Both the position numbers and the translations under genes were made by a program. 64,000 nucleotides of DNA from Flavobacterium laiguense (lineage in GTDB: Bacteria > Bacteroidota > Bacteroidia > Flavobacteriales > Flavobacteriaceae), in contig NZ_QCZH01000002.1 of NCBI RefSeq assembly GCF_003097655.1, positions 124,001-188,000 on the forward strand, given 5' to 3'. The first letter of the stretch is position 1. Each line of letters opens with the position of its first letter. Below the pieces are notes generated by a model. That model searched no databases. It had not been told where the DNA came from and saw nothing but the letters and a program-made list of their open reading frames with translations. Positions 25,648 through 34,038 of this stretch are shown here, piece after piece.

Positions 25648-26130
25648 ATGAATTTAGAGAAAATATTATCCATTTCAGGAAAACCAGGTTTATATGTTTT
25701 AAAAGTACAAACGCGTACTGGTTTTGTTGCTGAGTCATTGTTGGATGGGAAAAAAGTAACGGTAAGTTTAAAAAGCAATGTAAGTTTATTGTCTGAAATT
25801 TCGATTTACACTTATGAAGCTGAAAAACCATTGGCTGAAATCATGCAAAACATTGCCAATAAAGAAAATAAAGGACAAGCAATTTCTCATAAAGAAGATA
25901 ATGCTAAATTGTCTTCTTACTTTAGAGAAATATTGCCAGAATACGATGAAGAAAGAGTATATCCGTCAGACATCAAGAAAATATTAAATTGGTACAATAT
26001 GCTTCAAGAAAGAGGTATGATTGTAGATGAAGCTCCTGTTGTTGAAGAAGAAGTAGCTCCAGTAGCAGAGGAAGTTGTAGCCGAAAAAGAGAAAGCTCCA
26101 GCTAAAAAAGCAAAAGCTAAAAAAGAGTAA
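25648..26130 (+). CDS. DUF5606 domain protein
   Basis: A 160-residue cytoplasmic protein. Residues 1 to about 130 form the conserved part: EKILSISGKPGLYVLKVQ, then SNVSLLSEISIYTYE, LSSYFREILPEYDEERVY and DIKKILNWYNMLQERGM. The tail (about 131-160) is a low-complexity run of Glu/Val/Ala then Lys/Ala, probably disordered. The family is, to my knowledge, confined to Bacteroidota and has no assigned function. The position between def and mazG recurs in flavobacteria as I remember it. A terminator follows. Confidence 0.85.
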   Translation: MNLEKILSISGKPGLYVLKVQTRTGFVAESLLDGKKVTVSLKSNVSLLSEISIYTYEAEKPLAEIMQNIANKENKGQAISHKEDNAKLSSYFREILPEYDEERVYPSDIKKILNWYNMLQERGMIVDEAPVVEEEVAPVAEEVVAEKEKAPAKKAKAKKE

Positions 26131-26151
26131 TTTAAATTTTAAATTATATTT

Positions 26152-26187
26152 AATCCTGTTGAGAATTTTTCTTGACAGGATTTTTTT
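26152..26187 (+). terminator. Rho-independent terminator after DUF5606 gene
   Basis: AATCCTGT (26152-26159) pairs with ACAGGATT (26175-26182), with partial extra pairing in the loop, followed by seven T residues. It separates the def-DUF5606 transcript from mazG. Confidence 0.8.
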
Positions 26188-26276
26188 ATTTTTGTAGCCG
26201 TTGTTAAATAATAATCTTCAAAATCAATAATTTGGATTGAACCCTCAAAGTTAGATTCCAAATATAAAATCATAAA

Positions 26277-27047
26277 ATGAATAAAGATCTTCAACTCCAA
26301 GCTTTCAAAAGATTATTAGATATAATGGACGATTTGCGTGAAAAATGCCCTTGGGATAAAAAGCAAACCATGCAAACATTACGTCATCTTACCATTGAAG
26401 AAACCTATGAGTTAGGCGATGCCATATTAGATAATGATTTAAATGAAGTAAAGAAAGAATTGGGGGATTTGCTCTTGCATATTGTTTTTTATGCCAAAAT
26501 AGGAAGTGAAAGCAATGATTTTGATATGGCCGATGTATGTAATGATATCTGTGAAAAACTCATTCACCGTCATCCCCATATTTACAGTGATGTAGTGGTA
26601 AAAGATGAAGAAGAAGTAAAGCAAAATTGGGAGAAACTGAAACTAAAAGAAGGCAAGAAATCGGTTTTGGAGGGTGTTCCAAAAAGTTTACCCGCATTGG
26701 TAAAAGCGAGCCGAATTCAGGATAAAGTAAAGGGAGTAGGGTTTGATTGGGAAGAATCTCACCAGGTTTGGGATAAAGTTCAGGAAGAGTTGCAAGAATT
26801 ACAAGTTGAAGTCGAAGCTGGAGATCAAGATAAAATGGAATCCGAGTTTGGGGATGTTTTATTTTCAATGATTAATTATGCCCGTTTTTTAAACATAAAT
26901 CCCGAAGATGCATTGGAACGAACCAATAAGAAATTCATCAAACGCTTTCAGTATTTAGAGAGTAAAGCAGATGAGTTGGGAAAACCTCTTATGGATATGA
27001 CTCTTGCAGAGATGGATGTTTTTTGGAACGAAGCGAAGAAACTCTAA
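26277..27047 (+). CDS. mazG: Nucleoside triphosphate pyrophosphohydrolase MazG
   Basis: A 256-residue all-alpha enzyme with two MazG repeats that hydrolyses NTPs to NMP and pyrophosphate. CPWDKKQTMQTLRHLTIEE (24-42) is the family signature, with metal-binding EExxE (E41, E42, E45) and ExxD (E61, D64). The second repeat carries EFGDVLFSMINYARF. The length matches E. coli MazG. It probably cleans the nucleotide pool or tunes ppGpp signalling. It is followed by a 7-base tandem repeat and the convergent FNR-like gene. Confidence 0.95.
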   Translation: MNKDLQLQAFKRLLDIMDDLREKCPWDKKQTMQTLRHLTIEETYELGDAILDNDLNEVKKELGDLLLHIVFYAKIGSESNDFDMADVCNDICEKLIHRHPHIYSDVVVKDEEEVKQNWEKLKLKEGKKSVLEGVPKSLPALVKASRIQDKVKGVGFDWEESHQVWDKVQEELQELQVEVEAGDQDKMESEFGDVLFSMINYARFLNINPEDALERTNKKFIKRFQYLESKADELGKPLMDMTLAEMDVFWNEAKKL

Positions 27048-27065
27048 AAGGAAGTGTTCAGTGTT

Positions 27066-27110
27066 CAGAAAACAGAAAACAGAAAACAGAAAACAGAAAA
27101 CAGAAAACAG
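27066..27110. repeat. Tandem 7-base repeat (CAGAAAA)6
   Basis: Six consecutive CAGAAAA units plus a final CAG lie between the convergent mazG and FNR-like genes. They are preceded by GTGTTCAGTGTTCAG, so the array looks like a slippage expansion of the common intergenic phrase. Confidence 0.9.
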
Positions 27111-27119
27111 TTTCAAACT

Positions 27120-27800
27120 TTAATCAGCCATTTTCTTTAACTTATTAATATCTTTCAAGACAATTTTTTTACCTACCAATTCAATCAATCCTAATTTATT
27201 AAAATCAGACAGCAATCGAATGCAACTTTCGGTTGCGGTTCCTATCATACTGGCTAGTTCATCTCTTGAAAGCTGTACTTTTAGCGTTTCATCTTTGTTA
27301 ATGCCAAAAGTATCATGTAGATAGATTAAAGTCTCTGCTAATCTTTCTTTTACTGATTTTTGCGCCATATTAACCATATGATCATCGGCAGTTTTTAAGT
27401 CGCCACATATTGTTTTCATTACGTTCATAGAAAACTGGTTGTTTTTGTCAAAGAATCCCATGATTTCATTTTTTGGAATGAAGCAAACGTGCATGTCTTC
27501 TAAGGCAATGGCACTTAAATTAGCAGGTTCGTCACTGATCATAGATCGTTGTCCTAATAGTTCTCCTTTGGTAACCAACTTAACGATATGATCTTTACCA
27601 TTTGGGCTCAATTTGGTTAGTTTGCAAATACCGTCTTTTATGCAAAAAATACCGTTTACATTTTCGCCTTCTTCAAAAATATGTTCTCCTTTTTTGATAA
27701 GTTTTGATGTTTTACAATCGGATAGTTTTATAAGTTCGTCTTTATTTAGTGCTTTTAAAGAACTAAATTCTCTCACGATACATTGTTCGCATTTACTCAT
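27120..27800 (-). CDS. FNR-like Crp family transcription regulator
   Basis: A 226-residue regulator. The cyclic-nucleotide-type beta barrel spans about 25-120 (KKGEHIFEEGENVNGIFCIK), a dimer helix follows, and a winged helix near 170-205 (SRDELASMIGTATESCIRLL) reads DNA. C4, C7 and C106 line up with the iron-sulphur ligands C20, C23 and C122 of E. coli FNR, while the place of C29 is Ser13; C29 here could substitute. Oxygen sensing is therefore plausible but unproven. It is divergent from ccoI, and a TGAT-N4-ATCA palindrome in the shared gap overlaps its own -33 region, suggesting autoregulation. Confidence 0.9.
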   Translation of the reverse strand: MSKCEQCIVREFSSLKALNKDELIKLSDCKTSKLIKKGEHIFEEGENVNGIFCIKDGICKLTKLSPNGKDHIVKLVTKGELLGQRSMISDEPANLSAIALEDMHVCFIPKNEIMGFFDKNNQFSMNVMKTICGDLKTADDHMVNMAQKSVKERLAETLIYLHDTFGINKDETLKVQLSRDELASMIGTATESCIRLLSDFNKLGLIELVGKKIVLKDINKLKKMAD

Positions 27801-27822
27801 GATGAAATAGGATTTGAGGTTG

Positions 27823-27830
27823 CAAAGTTA
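27823..27830 (-). promoter_or_regulatory. Predicted -7 element of the FNR-like gene
   Basis: On the minus strand TAACTTTG (27830-27823) matches TAnnTTTG. The palindrome at 27841-27852 starts 10 bases upstream, over the place where a -33 element should lie, as expected for repression. Confidence 0.5.
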
Positions 27831-27840
27831 TACATTTATA

Positions 27841-27852
27841 TGATAAATATCA
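27841..27852. promoter_or_regulatory. FNR/CRP-type operator, fnr-like/ccoI gap
   Basis: TGATAAATATCA has the FNR half-sites TGAT and ATCA four bases apart. The identical 12-mer (on the other strand) lies upstream of hemN and a close variant upstream of ccoS. Its centre is about 30 bases upstream of the ccoI -7-like element, close to the -42 position typical of FNR activation. Confidence 0.8.
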
Positions 27853-27875
27853 TTTTTTTTGAGTTAATCAATTTG

Positions 27876-27884
27876 TAATCTTTG
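27876..27884 (+). promoter_or_regulatory. Predicted -7 element of ccoI
   Basis: TAATCTTTG resembles TAnnTTTG with one extra or changed base and lies 24 bases before the ccoI ATG. Its distance from the operator matches the two other sites of the set. Confidence 0.4.
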
Positions 27885-27908
27885 CGGTCGCATTAAGAAG
27901 TTTTATTT

Positions 27909-30287
27909 ATGGAGAAAAACAACTGTTTTCATTGTGGTTTAGATATTGTAAAAGAAGAGCAAATACTTTTTGATGAAAAAGAGTTTTGTTGCAATGGTTG
28001 TAAAACGGTGTACGAAATTTTCAGTCTGAATGATTTGACCTGTTATTATGATTTTGAAAATGCACCTGGTGCAACTCCACAGGATATTAGCGGTAAATAT
28101 GATTTTTTAGATAATGAAAGCATTGTGGCTAAATTGTTGGAATTTCAAGAAGATTCAACTGCTATTATTTCACTTAATATCCCTCATATTCATTGTAGCT
28201 CTTGTATTTGGATTTTAGAGAATTTACAACGTCTTCAAAAAGGAATAAATACCTCTCAAGTTAATTTTCCTGAGAAAAAAGTGCGAATCAATTATAATCC
28301 TGAGATTGTTTCTCTGAAAGATATTGTTTATTTATTGAGCTCCATAGGGTATGAACCTTATATAAGCCTAGAAAATTACGAAACGGGTAAAAACAATGTC
28401 GATAGAAGTTTGACTTATAAATTAGGGGTGGCTTTCTTTTGTTTTGGAAACATTATGCTGCTTTCCTTTCCTGAATATTTTGAAGTCAATGAATATTGGC
28501 TGGATAATTACAAGCCTTTTTTTAGGGGATTGATTTTTGCATTATCCTTGCCTTCTTTTTTATATTCGGCCAGTGGTTATTATGTTTCGGCTATTAAAAG
28601 CATTAAAACCAAAATGCTTAACATTGATATTCCTATTGCTTTGGGAATAGTGGTTATGTTTATCCGTAGCACTTTTGATATTGTAATGGATTATGGTTCT
28701 GGCTTTTTTGATAGTTTAACGGGCTTGATTTTCTTTATGTTATTGGGAAAAATGTTCCAAATTAAAACCTATAGTTTTTTAAGTTTCGAGAGGGATTTTA
28801 AATCGTATTTCCCAATAGCCATTACCAAAATAAAAAGTGATACTACCGAAGAAAGTGTGCCAGTTTATGATATTCAAAAAGGAGATCGATTACTGATAAG
28901 AAACCAAGAATTAATTCCAGTTGACGGGATTTTAATTTCGGATAAAGCCGATATTGATTATAGTTTTGTTACCGGAGAAGCTATCCCGATCACGAAAAAA
29001 TCTGGTGACAAAGTATTTGCGGGAGGAAAACAAATTGGGAAAGTGATAGAAATGGAAGTTTTACATTCGGTTTCACAAAGTTATCTAACGCAATTGTGGA
29101 GTAATGATGTTTTTCAGAAAAATGTGGAGCAAAAGCACAAAACCATAACGGATCAAATTAGCCGATACTTTACCCCAATTTTGCTATTGATTGCATTTGC
29201 CGGATTTGGTTATTGGATATTTTTTGATGCCAATACTGCCTTCAATGTTTTTACGGCTGTCCTTATCGTGGCCTGTCCTTGCGCCCTAGCATTGACAGCT
29301 CCGTTTACTATGGGAAATATGCTGCGAATTTTAGGGAGTAAATATTTTTACCTTAAAAATGCTTTAGTTATTGAGCAATTGGCCAAAGTAGATACGATTG
29401 TTTTTGATAAAACAGGTACAATAACGACAAATACAAAATCGAATATTTCTTTTGAAGGTGAAGCTCTTACCGAATCTAATCTGGTTTTTATAAAAAATGT
29501 GCTTCGTGCTTCGAATCATCCTTTGAGTAGGATGTTATATGACTTTTTGCCGGAAGGGAAGCGATTAAAACTAGATTCATTCGAAGAAATAACAGGTAAA
29601 GGGATTCAGGCCATAATTGATGGTGTTCAGGTTCAAATGGGTTCTGCTGATTTTGTTGGTAAAATTGAAAAGAGCAGTATTCAGCAAACATCAGTTCATA
29701 TAAAAATTAGAGATGTGTATTGTGGAAAATATGTCTTTAATAATGAATATAGAGAAGGATTGTCAAAATTGTTTGGCGATTTGAGCACGCAATATCAAAT
29801 CAAAGTATTGTCAGGAGATAATGAAGGGGAACGTGCTTTATTAGCAACGCTTTTGCCTGCTGGTACCGAAATGATTTTTAATCAAAAACCGGAACAAAAA
29901 TTAGAGTTTATTAAAGGGTTGCAAGAACAAGGTAAAAATGTGATGATGGTAGGTGATGGTCTTAATGATGCCGGCGCTTTGGCGCAAAGTAACGTTGGGA
30001 TATCGATTTCTGAGAATGTCAATGTTTTTTCACCTGCTTGCGACGCTATTTTGGATGCTAAAGAGTTTAAAAAACTGCACTACTTTTTAAAACTATCCAA
30101 AAAAGCGATTATAACAATTAAAATGAGCTTCATATTGTCACTTTTGTACAATGTGGTAGGATTGTCTTTTGCCATTACCGGGAACCTCCTGCCTTTGGTG
30201 GCTGCAATTATTATGCCGCTGAGTACCATAACGATAGTGAGTTTTGTAACCGTGATGAGCAATTACTATTCCCGGAAAATAAAATAG
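27909..30287 (+). CDS. ccoI: Copper-translocating P1B-type ATPase CcoI/FixI
   Basis: A 792-residue inner-membrane ATPase that supplies copper for cbb3 oxidase. The N-terminal metal domain has C6-x2-C9 and CCNGC (27-31), then an HMA-like domain with HCSSC (C96, C99). The membrane CPC motif is C456-P-C458 (VACPCALALT). The phosphorylation site is D500 (FDKTGTITT), and TGEAIP and MVGDGLNDAGAL complete the catalytic core. The long Cys-rich N-terminus with an extra zinc-finger-like segment is typical of FixI proteins. It is first in the cco operon, behind an FNR-type operator. Confidence 0.96.
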   Translation: MEKNNCFHCGLDIVKEEQILFDEKEFCCNGCKTVYEIFSLNDLTCYYDFENAPGATPQDISGKYDFLDNESIVAKLLEFQEDSTAIISLNIPHIHCSSCIWILENLQRLQKGINTSQVNFPEKKVRINYNPEIVSLKDIVYLLSSIGYEPYISLENYETGKNNVDRSLTYKLGVAFFCFGNIMLLSFPEYFEVNEYWLDNYKPFFRGLIFALSLPSFLYSASGYYVSAIKSIKTKMLNIDIPIALGIVVMFIRSTFDIVMDYGSGFFDSLTGLIFFMLLGKMFQIKTYSFLSFERDFKSYFPIAITKIKSDTTEESVPVYDIQKGDRLLIRNQELIPVDGILISDKADIDYSFVTGEAIPITKKSGDKVFAGGKQIGKVIEMEVLHSVSQSYLTQLWSNDVFQKNVEQKHKTITDQISRYFTPILLLIAFAGFGYWIFFDANTAFNVFTAVLIVACPCALALTAPFTMGNMLRILGSKYFYLKNALVIEQLAKVDTIVFDKTGTITTNTKSNISFEGEALTESNLVFIKNVLRASNHPLSRMLYDFLPEGKRLKLDSFEEITGKGIQAIIDGVQVQMGSADFVGKIEKSSIQQTSVHIKIRDVYCGKYVFNNEYREGLSKLFGDLSTQYQIKVLSGDNEGERALLATLLPAGTEMIFNQKPEQKLEFIKGLQEQGKNVMMVGDGLNDAGALAQSNVGISISENVNVFSPACDAILDAKEFKKLHYFLKLSKKAIITIKMSFILSLLYNVVGLSFAITGNLLPLVAAIIMPLSTITIVSFVTVMSNYYSRKIK

Positions 30288-30343
30288 TTTAACAGGGAAT
30301 TGTTTGATTTTTTTTTCATAATTTTAACATATTCGATTAAATA

Positions 30344-30355
30344 TGATAATTATCA
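30344..30355. promoter_or_regulatory. FNR/CRP-type operator upstream of ccoS
   Basis: TGATAATTATCA is a perfect palindrome (ATGATAATTATCAT extended). Its centre lies 29.5 bases upstream of the first base of TACTTTTG at 30379, the same spacing as at hemN. Confidence 0.82.
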
Positions 30356-30378
30356 TTTTTTCTTAAAAGTGATGACTC

Positions 30379-30386
30379 TACTTTTG
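30379..30386 (+). promoter_or_regulatory. Predicted -7 element of ccoS-ccoNOQP
   Basis: TACTTTTG matches TAnnTTTG exactly, 18 bases before the ccoS ATG. No -33 element is obvious, consistent with dependence on an activator bound at the operator upstream. Confidence 0.6.
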
Positions 30387-30404
30387 TTAACCTAATATTA
30401 AGAT

Positions 30405-30584
30405 ATGAGCGTTATATATTTATTGATAGCTATTAGTATTTTCGTTGCCATTGGATTTTTTATTGCCTTTGTTTTTGCAGTAAAATCCGGACAATATGAT
30501 GACGATTATACCCCTTCAGTTAGAATGCTTTTTGATGATGAATTGATTAAATCCAAAAAAAGCAAATCGACGACCAAAAGTTAA
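30405..30584 (+). CDS. ccoS: cbb3-type cytochrome oxidase assembly protein CcoS
   Basis: A small gene of 59 residues: MSVIYLLIAISIFVAIGFFI, a single membrane helix, then AVKSGQYDDDYTPSVRMLFD and a basic tail. The GQYDD-x2-P segment just after the helix and the small size are typical of CcoS/FixS, which is needed to insert heme b and copper into cbb3 oxidase. It lies between ccoI and ccoN, its usual place, 63 bases before the ccoNO start. Confidence 0.93.
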   Translation: MSVIYLLIAISIFVAIGFFIAFVFAVKSGQYDDDYTPSVRMLFDDELIKSKKSKSTTKS

Positions 30585-30647
30585 ATCTCCAAACTTTTGA
30601 TATTTTAAAAACACCAATTTTAAACAATTTTAAAAACAATTATATAT

Positions 30648-32825
30648 ATGGAAATGCAACAATTTTATTATGACAACAAAATTGTAAAGAAGTTCATTTA
30701 TGCCACTATACTTTTTGGAGTGGTAGGGATGTTAGTAGGTCTTATTTTAGCTACTATGTTTCTCTTTCCCAATTTGACCGATGGAATTTCATGGTTGAGT
30801 TTTGGTAGATTGAGACCTTTACATACCAATGCAGTTATTTTTGCCTTTGTCGGGAACGCTATGTTTGCAGGTGTTTATTATTCGCTACAGCGATTATTAA
30901 AGGCCAGAATGTATAGTGATTTTTTGAGTAACCTGAATTTTTGGGGTTGGCAATTAATCATTGTTGCGGCTGCTATTTCGTTGCCATTAGGATATACTTC
31001 TTCAAAAGAGTATGCTGAATTGGAATGGCCTATAGATATTGCAATTGCTTTGATCTGGGTAGCTTTTGGAATCAATATGATTGGTACCATGTTAAAACGT
31101 AGAGAACGCCATTTGTATGTTGCCATTTGGTTTTATTTAGCCACATTTATTACCGTTGCGGTATTGCATATTTTTAATAGTTTAGAGTTGCCGGTTTCTG
31201 CTATGAAGAGTTATTCTGTTTATGCAGGAGTCCAAGATGCATTAGTGCAATGGTGGTACGGTCATAATGCGGTGGCCTTTTTCTTGACCACTCCATTTTT
31301 AGGTTTAATGTATTATTTTGTGCCAAAAGTAGCCAATCGTCCTGTGTATTCTTATAGATTATCTATCATCCACTTTTGGTCCTTAATATTTTTATACATC
31401 TGGGCAGGACCTCACCATTTATTGTATTCTGCTTTGCCTAACTGGGCTCAAAATTTAGGAGTTGTATTTTCAGTAATGTTGATTGCTCCATCTTGGGGAG
31501 GTATGATAAACGGTCTTTTAACTTTAAGAGGAGTTTGGGATAAAGTTCGTGAAGAACCTGTTTTGAAGTTTTTTGTTGTTGCAATGACAGGTTACGGTAT
31601 GGCCACTTTTGAAGGGCCGATGCTTTCTTTTAAAAATGTAAATGCTATTGCGCACTATACGGATTGGATTGTTGCACACGTTCACGTAGGTGCATTGGCA
31701 TGGAATGGTTTTATGGCTTTTGGTATTATTTATTGGTTGATTCCAAGAATGACAAAAAGCACTTTGTACTCTACTAAATTGGCGAATTTCCACTTTTGGA
31801 TTGGAACTTTGGGAATTATATTATACGCATTGCCAATGTATTTGGCCGGTTTCTTGCAAGCCTCTATGTGGAAACAATTTAATCCAGACGGTACATTGAC
31901 CTATGGTAATTTCCTTGAAACGGTTACTCAAATCATGCCAATGTATTGGATGAGAGCAATTGGTGGTTCTATGTATTTGGTTGGAATGTTAACGTTGGTT
32001 TATAATATTATCCAAACGGTAAGAGCCGGAGAAGAAGTAGAGGATGAATTGGCTGAAGCTCCTGCATTGCAAGTTATCAGTGAAGGAAGAATTAAAGGAG
32101 AGAAATACCATTCTTGGTTGGAAAGAAAACCAATTAAAATGGCAATATTCGCGACAATAGCCATATTAATAGGAGGGATTATTCAAATCGTACCTACGAT
32201 TATGGTAAAATCGAATATTCCAACAATTGCAAGCGTAAAACCGTATTCTCCTTTAGAATTAGAAGGACGTGATTTGTATATCCGTGAAGGTTGTGTGGGT
32301 TGTCACTCTCAATCAGTTCGTCCTTTCCGTAGTGAAGTAGAGCGTTATGGGCCACAATCTAAAGCAGGAGAGTTTGTTTACGATCACCCATTCCTTTGGG
32401 GTTCTAAAAGAACAGGTCCTGATTTGCATAGAGTTGGAGGAAAATACAATGACAATTGGCATTTTAACCACATGTGGAATCCACAAAGTACATCTGCAGG
32501 ATCTATTATGCCAGGTTACAAATGGCTGTTTGATAATAAAGCGATGGATATTTCTTTGACCGAAAAGAAAATGCAAGCAATGGTTACTCTTGGAGTTCCT
32601 TATACGGTAGCCCAAGTAGCAAATGGTTTGAAAGATTTACGTACTCAAGCAATTGCAATTGAAGAAAGTCTTAAAAATGACCCTGATTTTGTGAAAAGTT
32701 ATGATGAGAGTAAGAAAAAAGCCGAAGCAAGAGGAGAGAAATTTGTTCCAATGAATGAAAGAGAGATTGTAGCGTTAATTGCTTACATTCAGAGACTTGG
32801 TACTGATATTAAAGTTAAAGAATAA
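30648..32825 (+). CDS. ccoNO: Fused cbb3-type cytochrome oxidase subunits CcoN-CcoO
   Basis: A 725-residue fusion. Residues 1 to about 480 are CcoN, the 12-helix heme-copper subunit: RLRPLHTNAVIFAF with heme ligand H59, WWYGHNAVAFFLT with the copper-ligand His and cross-linked Tyr region, WAGPHHLLYSALP, and WIVAHVHVGALAWN with the paired heme histidines. From about 500 comes a CcoO-like part with a membrane anchor (IFATIAILIGGIIQIVPTIM) and a c-type heme site C549-x2-C552-H553 (REGCVGCHSQSVRP). N-O fusions are known in Bacteroidota. The enzyme reduces oxygen at high affinity while pumping protons. Confidence 0.96.
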   Translation: MEMQQFYYDNKIVKKFIYATILFGVVGMLVGLILATMFLFPNLTDGISWLSFGRLRPLHTNAVIFAFVGNAMFAGVYYSLQRLLKARMYSDFLSNLNFWGWQLIIVAAAISLPLGYTSSKEYAELEWPIDIAIALIWVAFGINMIGTMLKRRERHLYVAIWFYLATFITVAVLHIFNSLELPVSAMKSYSVYAGVQDALVQWWYGHNAVAFFLTTPFLGLMYYFVPKVANRPVYSYRLSIIHFWSLIFLYIWAGPHHLLYSALPNWAQNLGVVFSVMLIAPSWGGMINGLLTLRGVWDKVREEPVLKFFVVAMTGYGMATFEGPMLSFKNVNAIAHYTDWIVAHVHVGALAWNGFMAFGIIYWLIPRMTKSTLYSTKLANFHFWIGTLGIILYALPMYLAGFLQASMWKQFNPDGTLTYGNFLETVTQIMPMYWMRAIGGSMYLVGMLTLVYNIIQTVRAGEEVEDELAEAPALQVISEGRIKGEKYHSWLERKPIKMAIFATIAILIGGIIQIVPTIMVKSNIPTIASVKPYSPLELEGRDLYIREGCVGCHSQSVRPFRSEVERYGPQSKAGEFVYDHPFLWGSKRTGPDLHRVGGKYNDNWHFNHMWNPQSTSAGSIMPGYKWLFDNKAMDISLTEKKMQAMVTLGVPYTVAQVANGLKDLRTQAIAIEESLKNDPDFVKSYDESKKKAEARGEKFVPMNEREIVALIAYIQRLGTDIKVKE

Positions 32826-32840
32826 CTAAATAGTAACGTT

Positions 32841-33008
32841 ATGTTCGAACAGATAAAACACAATATGGAAACCATTGCAGGAGTTGCAATTTTTCCAATA
32901 CTATCGTTATTAATTTTCTTTTTCTTTTTTCTAGGGTTAGGAATTTGGGTTTACTCATACAAAAAAGAAACGGTTGATGAGATGAGCCAAATTCCATTAG
33001 AAGATTAA
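32841..33008 (+). CDS. ccoQ: cbb3-type oxidase small subunit CcoQ
   Basis: A small gene of 55 residues: MFEQIKHNMETIAGVAIFPI, then one very hydrophobic helix (LSLLIFFFFFLGLGIWVY) and YSYKKETVDEMSQIPLED. A single helix followed by a short charged cytoplasmic tail, lying between ccoNO and ccoP, fits CcoQ, which stabilises the oxidase. Its start lies 15 bases after the ccoNO stop and its stop 28 bases before the ccoP start. Position and topology carry the call, since sequence conservation in CcoQ is low. Confidence 0.88.
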   Translation: MFEQIKHNMETIAGVAIFPILSLLIFFFFFLGLGIWVYSYKKETVDEMSQIPLED

Positions 33009-33036
33009 ATTGTATAATTTCAAAAATATATTTATA

Positions 33037-33924
33037 ATGAAAAAAATAATTCCACCTTATATAAGAGTCCTTGTGATATTTTTCTCCATTTTTGGAGCGA
33101 TGGAATACTTTATAGATTCAGGAGACCATCCTGCATTTGTTAAATATCCAATGGTTTTAGGTTTTTTATTTGTATTGCTTTTTCTTTTAATTGCAATAGA
33201 AATTACGCTAAAAGCCGTAAATACAGTTACCTATCAATTGCTTTCGGATGAGGAAAAAGCAAGATTAGCTCAAGAAGACGAATTAAGTCTAAAAGAGAAA
33301 AGTTGGTACAAGAATTTGATGCAAAGTTTGACAAAAACGGTGCCAATTGAAGATGAAAAGCAGCTCTTGATGGATCATGATTATGATGGCATTAAAGAGT
33401 TAGACAATAATTTGCCGCCATGGTGGGTGTATTTATTCTATGCCTGTATTGTTTTTTCAGTGGTTTATTTGGTTCGTTATGAAATTATGGGCGCTCCTGA
33501 TCAAGAAGCCGAACTTAAAAGTGAAATGGCTCAAGCCAAAATTGAAGTTGCTGAATATATGAAAACAGCTCCAGATTTGATGGATGAGAAAACAGTTACT
33601 GAATTGACTGATCCTGCGGATTTAACATCTGGTAAAGCTATTTTTGACACCAATTGTGTGGCCTGTCATAGAGCTGATGGTGGCGGAACTATTGGGCCAA
33701 ACTTAACCGATGAGCAATGGATTTTGGGTGGTGGAATAAAAAACTTATTTCACACTATTACCAATGGTGGTCGTGACGGAAAAGGGATGATTGCATGGAA
33801 AGGAACCTTAAAACCTAAAGAAATTCAAGCGGTTGCCAGTTATATTATATCTCTTAAAGGGAGTAATCCAAAAGATCCAAAAGCACCAGAAGGAGATGTT
33901 TGGGTTGATGAAAATCCAAAATAG
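33037..33924 (+). CDS. ccoP: cbb3-type oxidase subunit CcoP with a single heme c site
   Basis: A 295-residue protein. Two N-terminal hydrophobic segments (VLVIFFSIFGAMEY; FLFVLLFLLIAIEITL) are followed by the FixP_N region with DNNLPPWWVYLFYACIVF and one more helix. A periplasmic cytochrome c domain then has the only heme motif, C207-V-A-C210-H211, and a likely Met ligand in GKGMIAWKG. Proteobacterial CcoP has two CxxCH motifs; only one is present here. The start is taken at the ATG at 33037 rather than the TTG at 33010. It passes electrons to the oxidase. Confidence 0.93.
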   Translation: MKKIIPPYIRVLVIFFSIFGAMEYFIDSGDHPAFVKYPMVLGFLFVLLFLLIAIEITLKAVNTVTYQLLSDEEKARLAQEDELSLKEKSWYKNLMQSLTKTVPIEDEKQLLMDHDYDGIKELDNNLPPWWVYLFYACIVFSVVYLVRYEIMGAPDQEAELKSEMAQAKIEVAEYMKTAPDLMDEKTVTELTDPADLTSGKAIFDTNCVACHRADGGGTIGPNLTDEQWILGGGIKNLFHTITNGGRDGKGMIAWKGTLKPKEIQAVASYIISLKGSNPKDPKAPEGDVWVDENPK

Positions 33925-33946
33925 CAATGACTATTTTGTTGCAAGT

Positions 33947-34012
33947 AAGGCAATAGCCTTTTTATCTAAAATTATCTTTGTAAAAGTTTCTAACTTTGAC
34001 AAAGATAATTTT
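33947..34012 (+). terminator. Two hairpins between ccoP and ccoG
   Basis: A short stem AAGGC/GCCTT (33947-33951 with 33956-33960), followed by a T-run, looks like a weak terminator. Next to it AAAATTATCTTTG (33968-33980) pairs perfectly over 13 bases with 34000-34012, followed by TTTAAATT. The second arm pair also contains TATCTTTG and TAACTTTG, -7-like elements, so a promoter for ccoG is possible here. Confidence 0.55.
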
Positions 34013-34038
34013 TAAATTAAGTATTAAAATCAAATACA

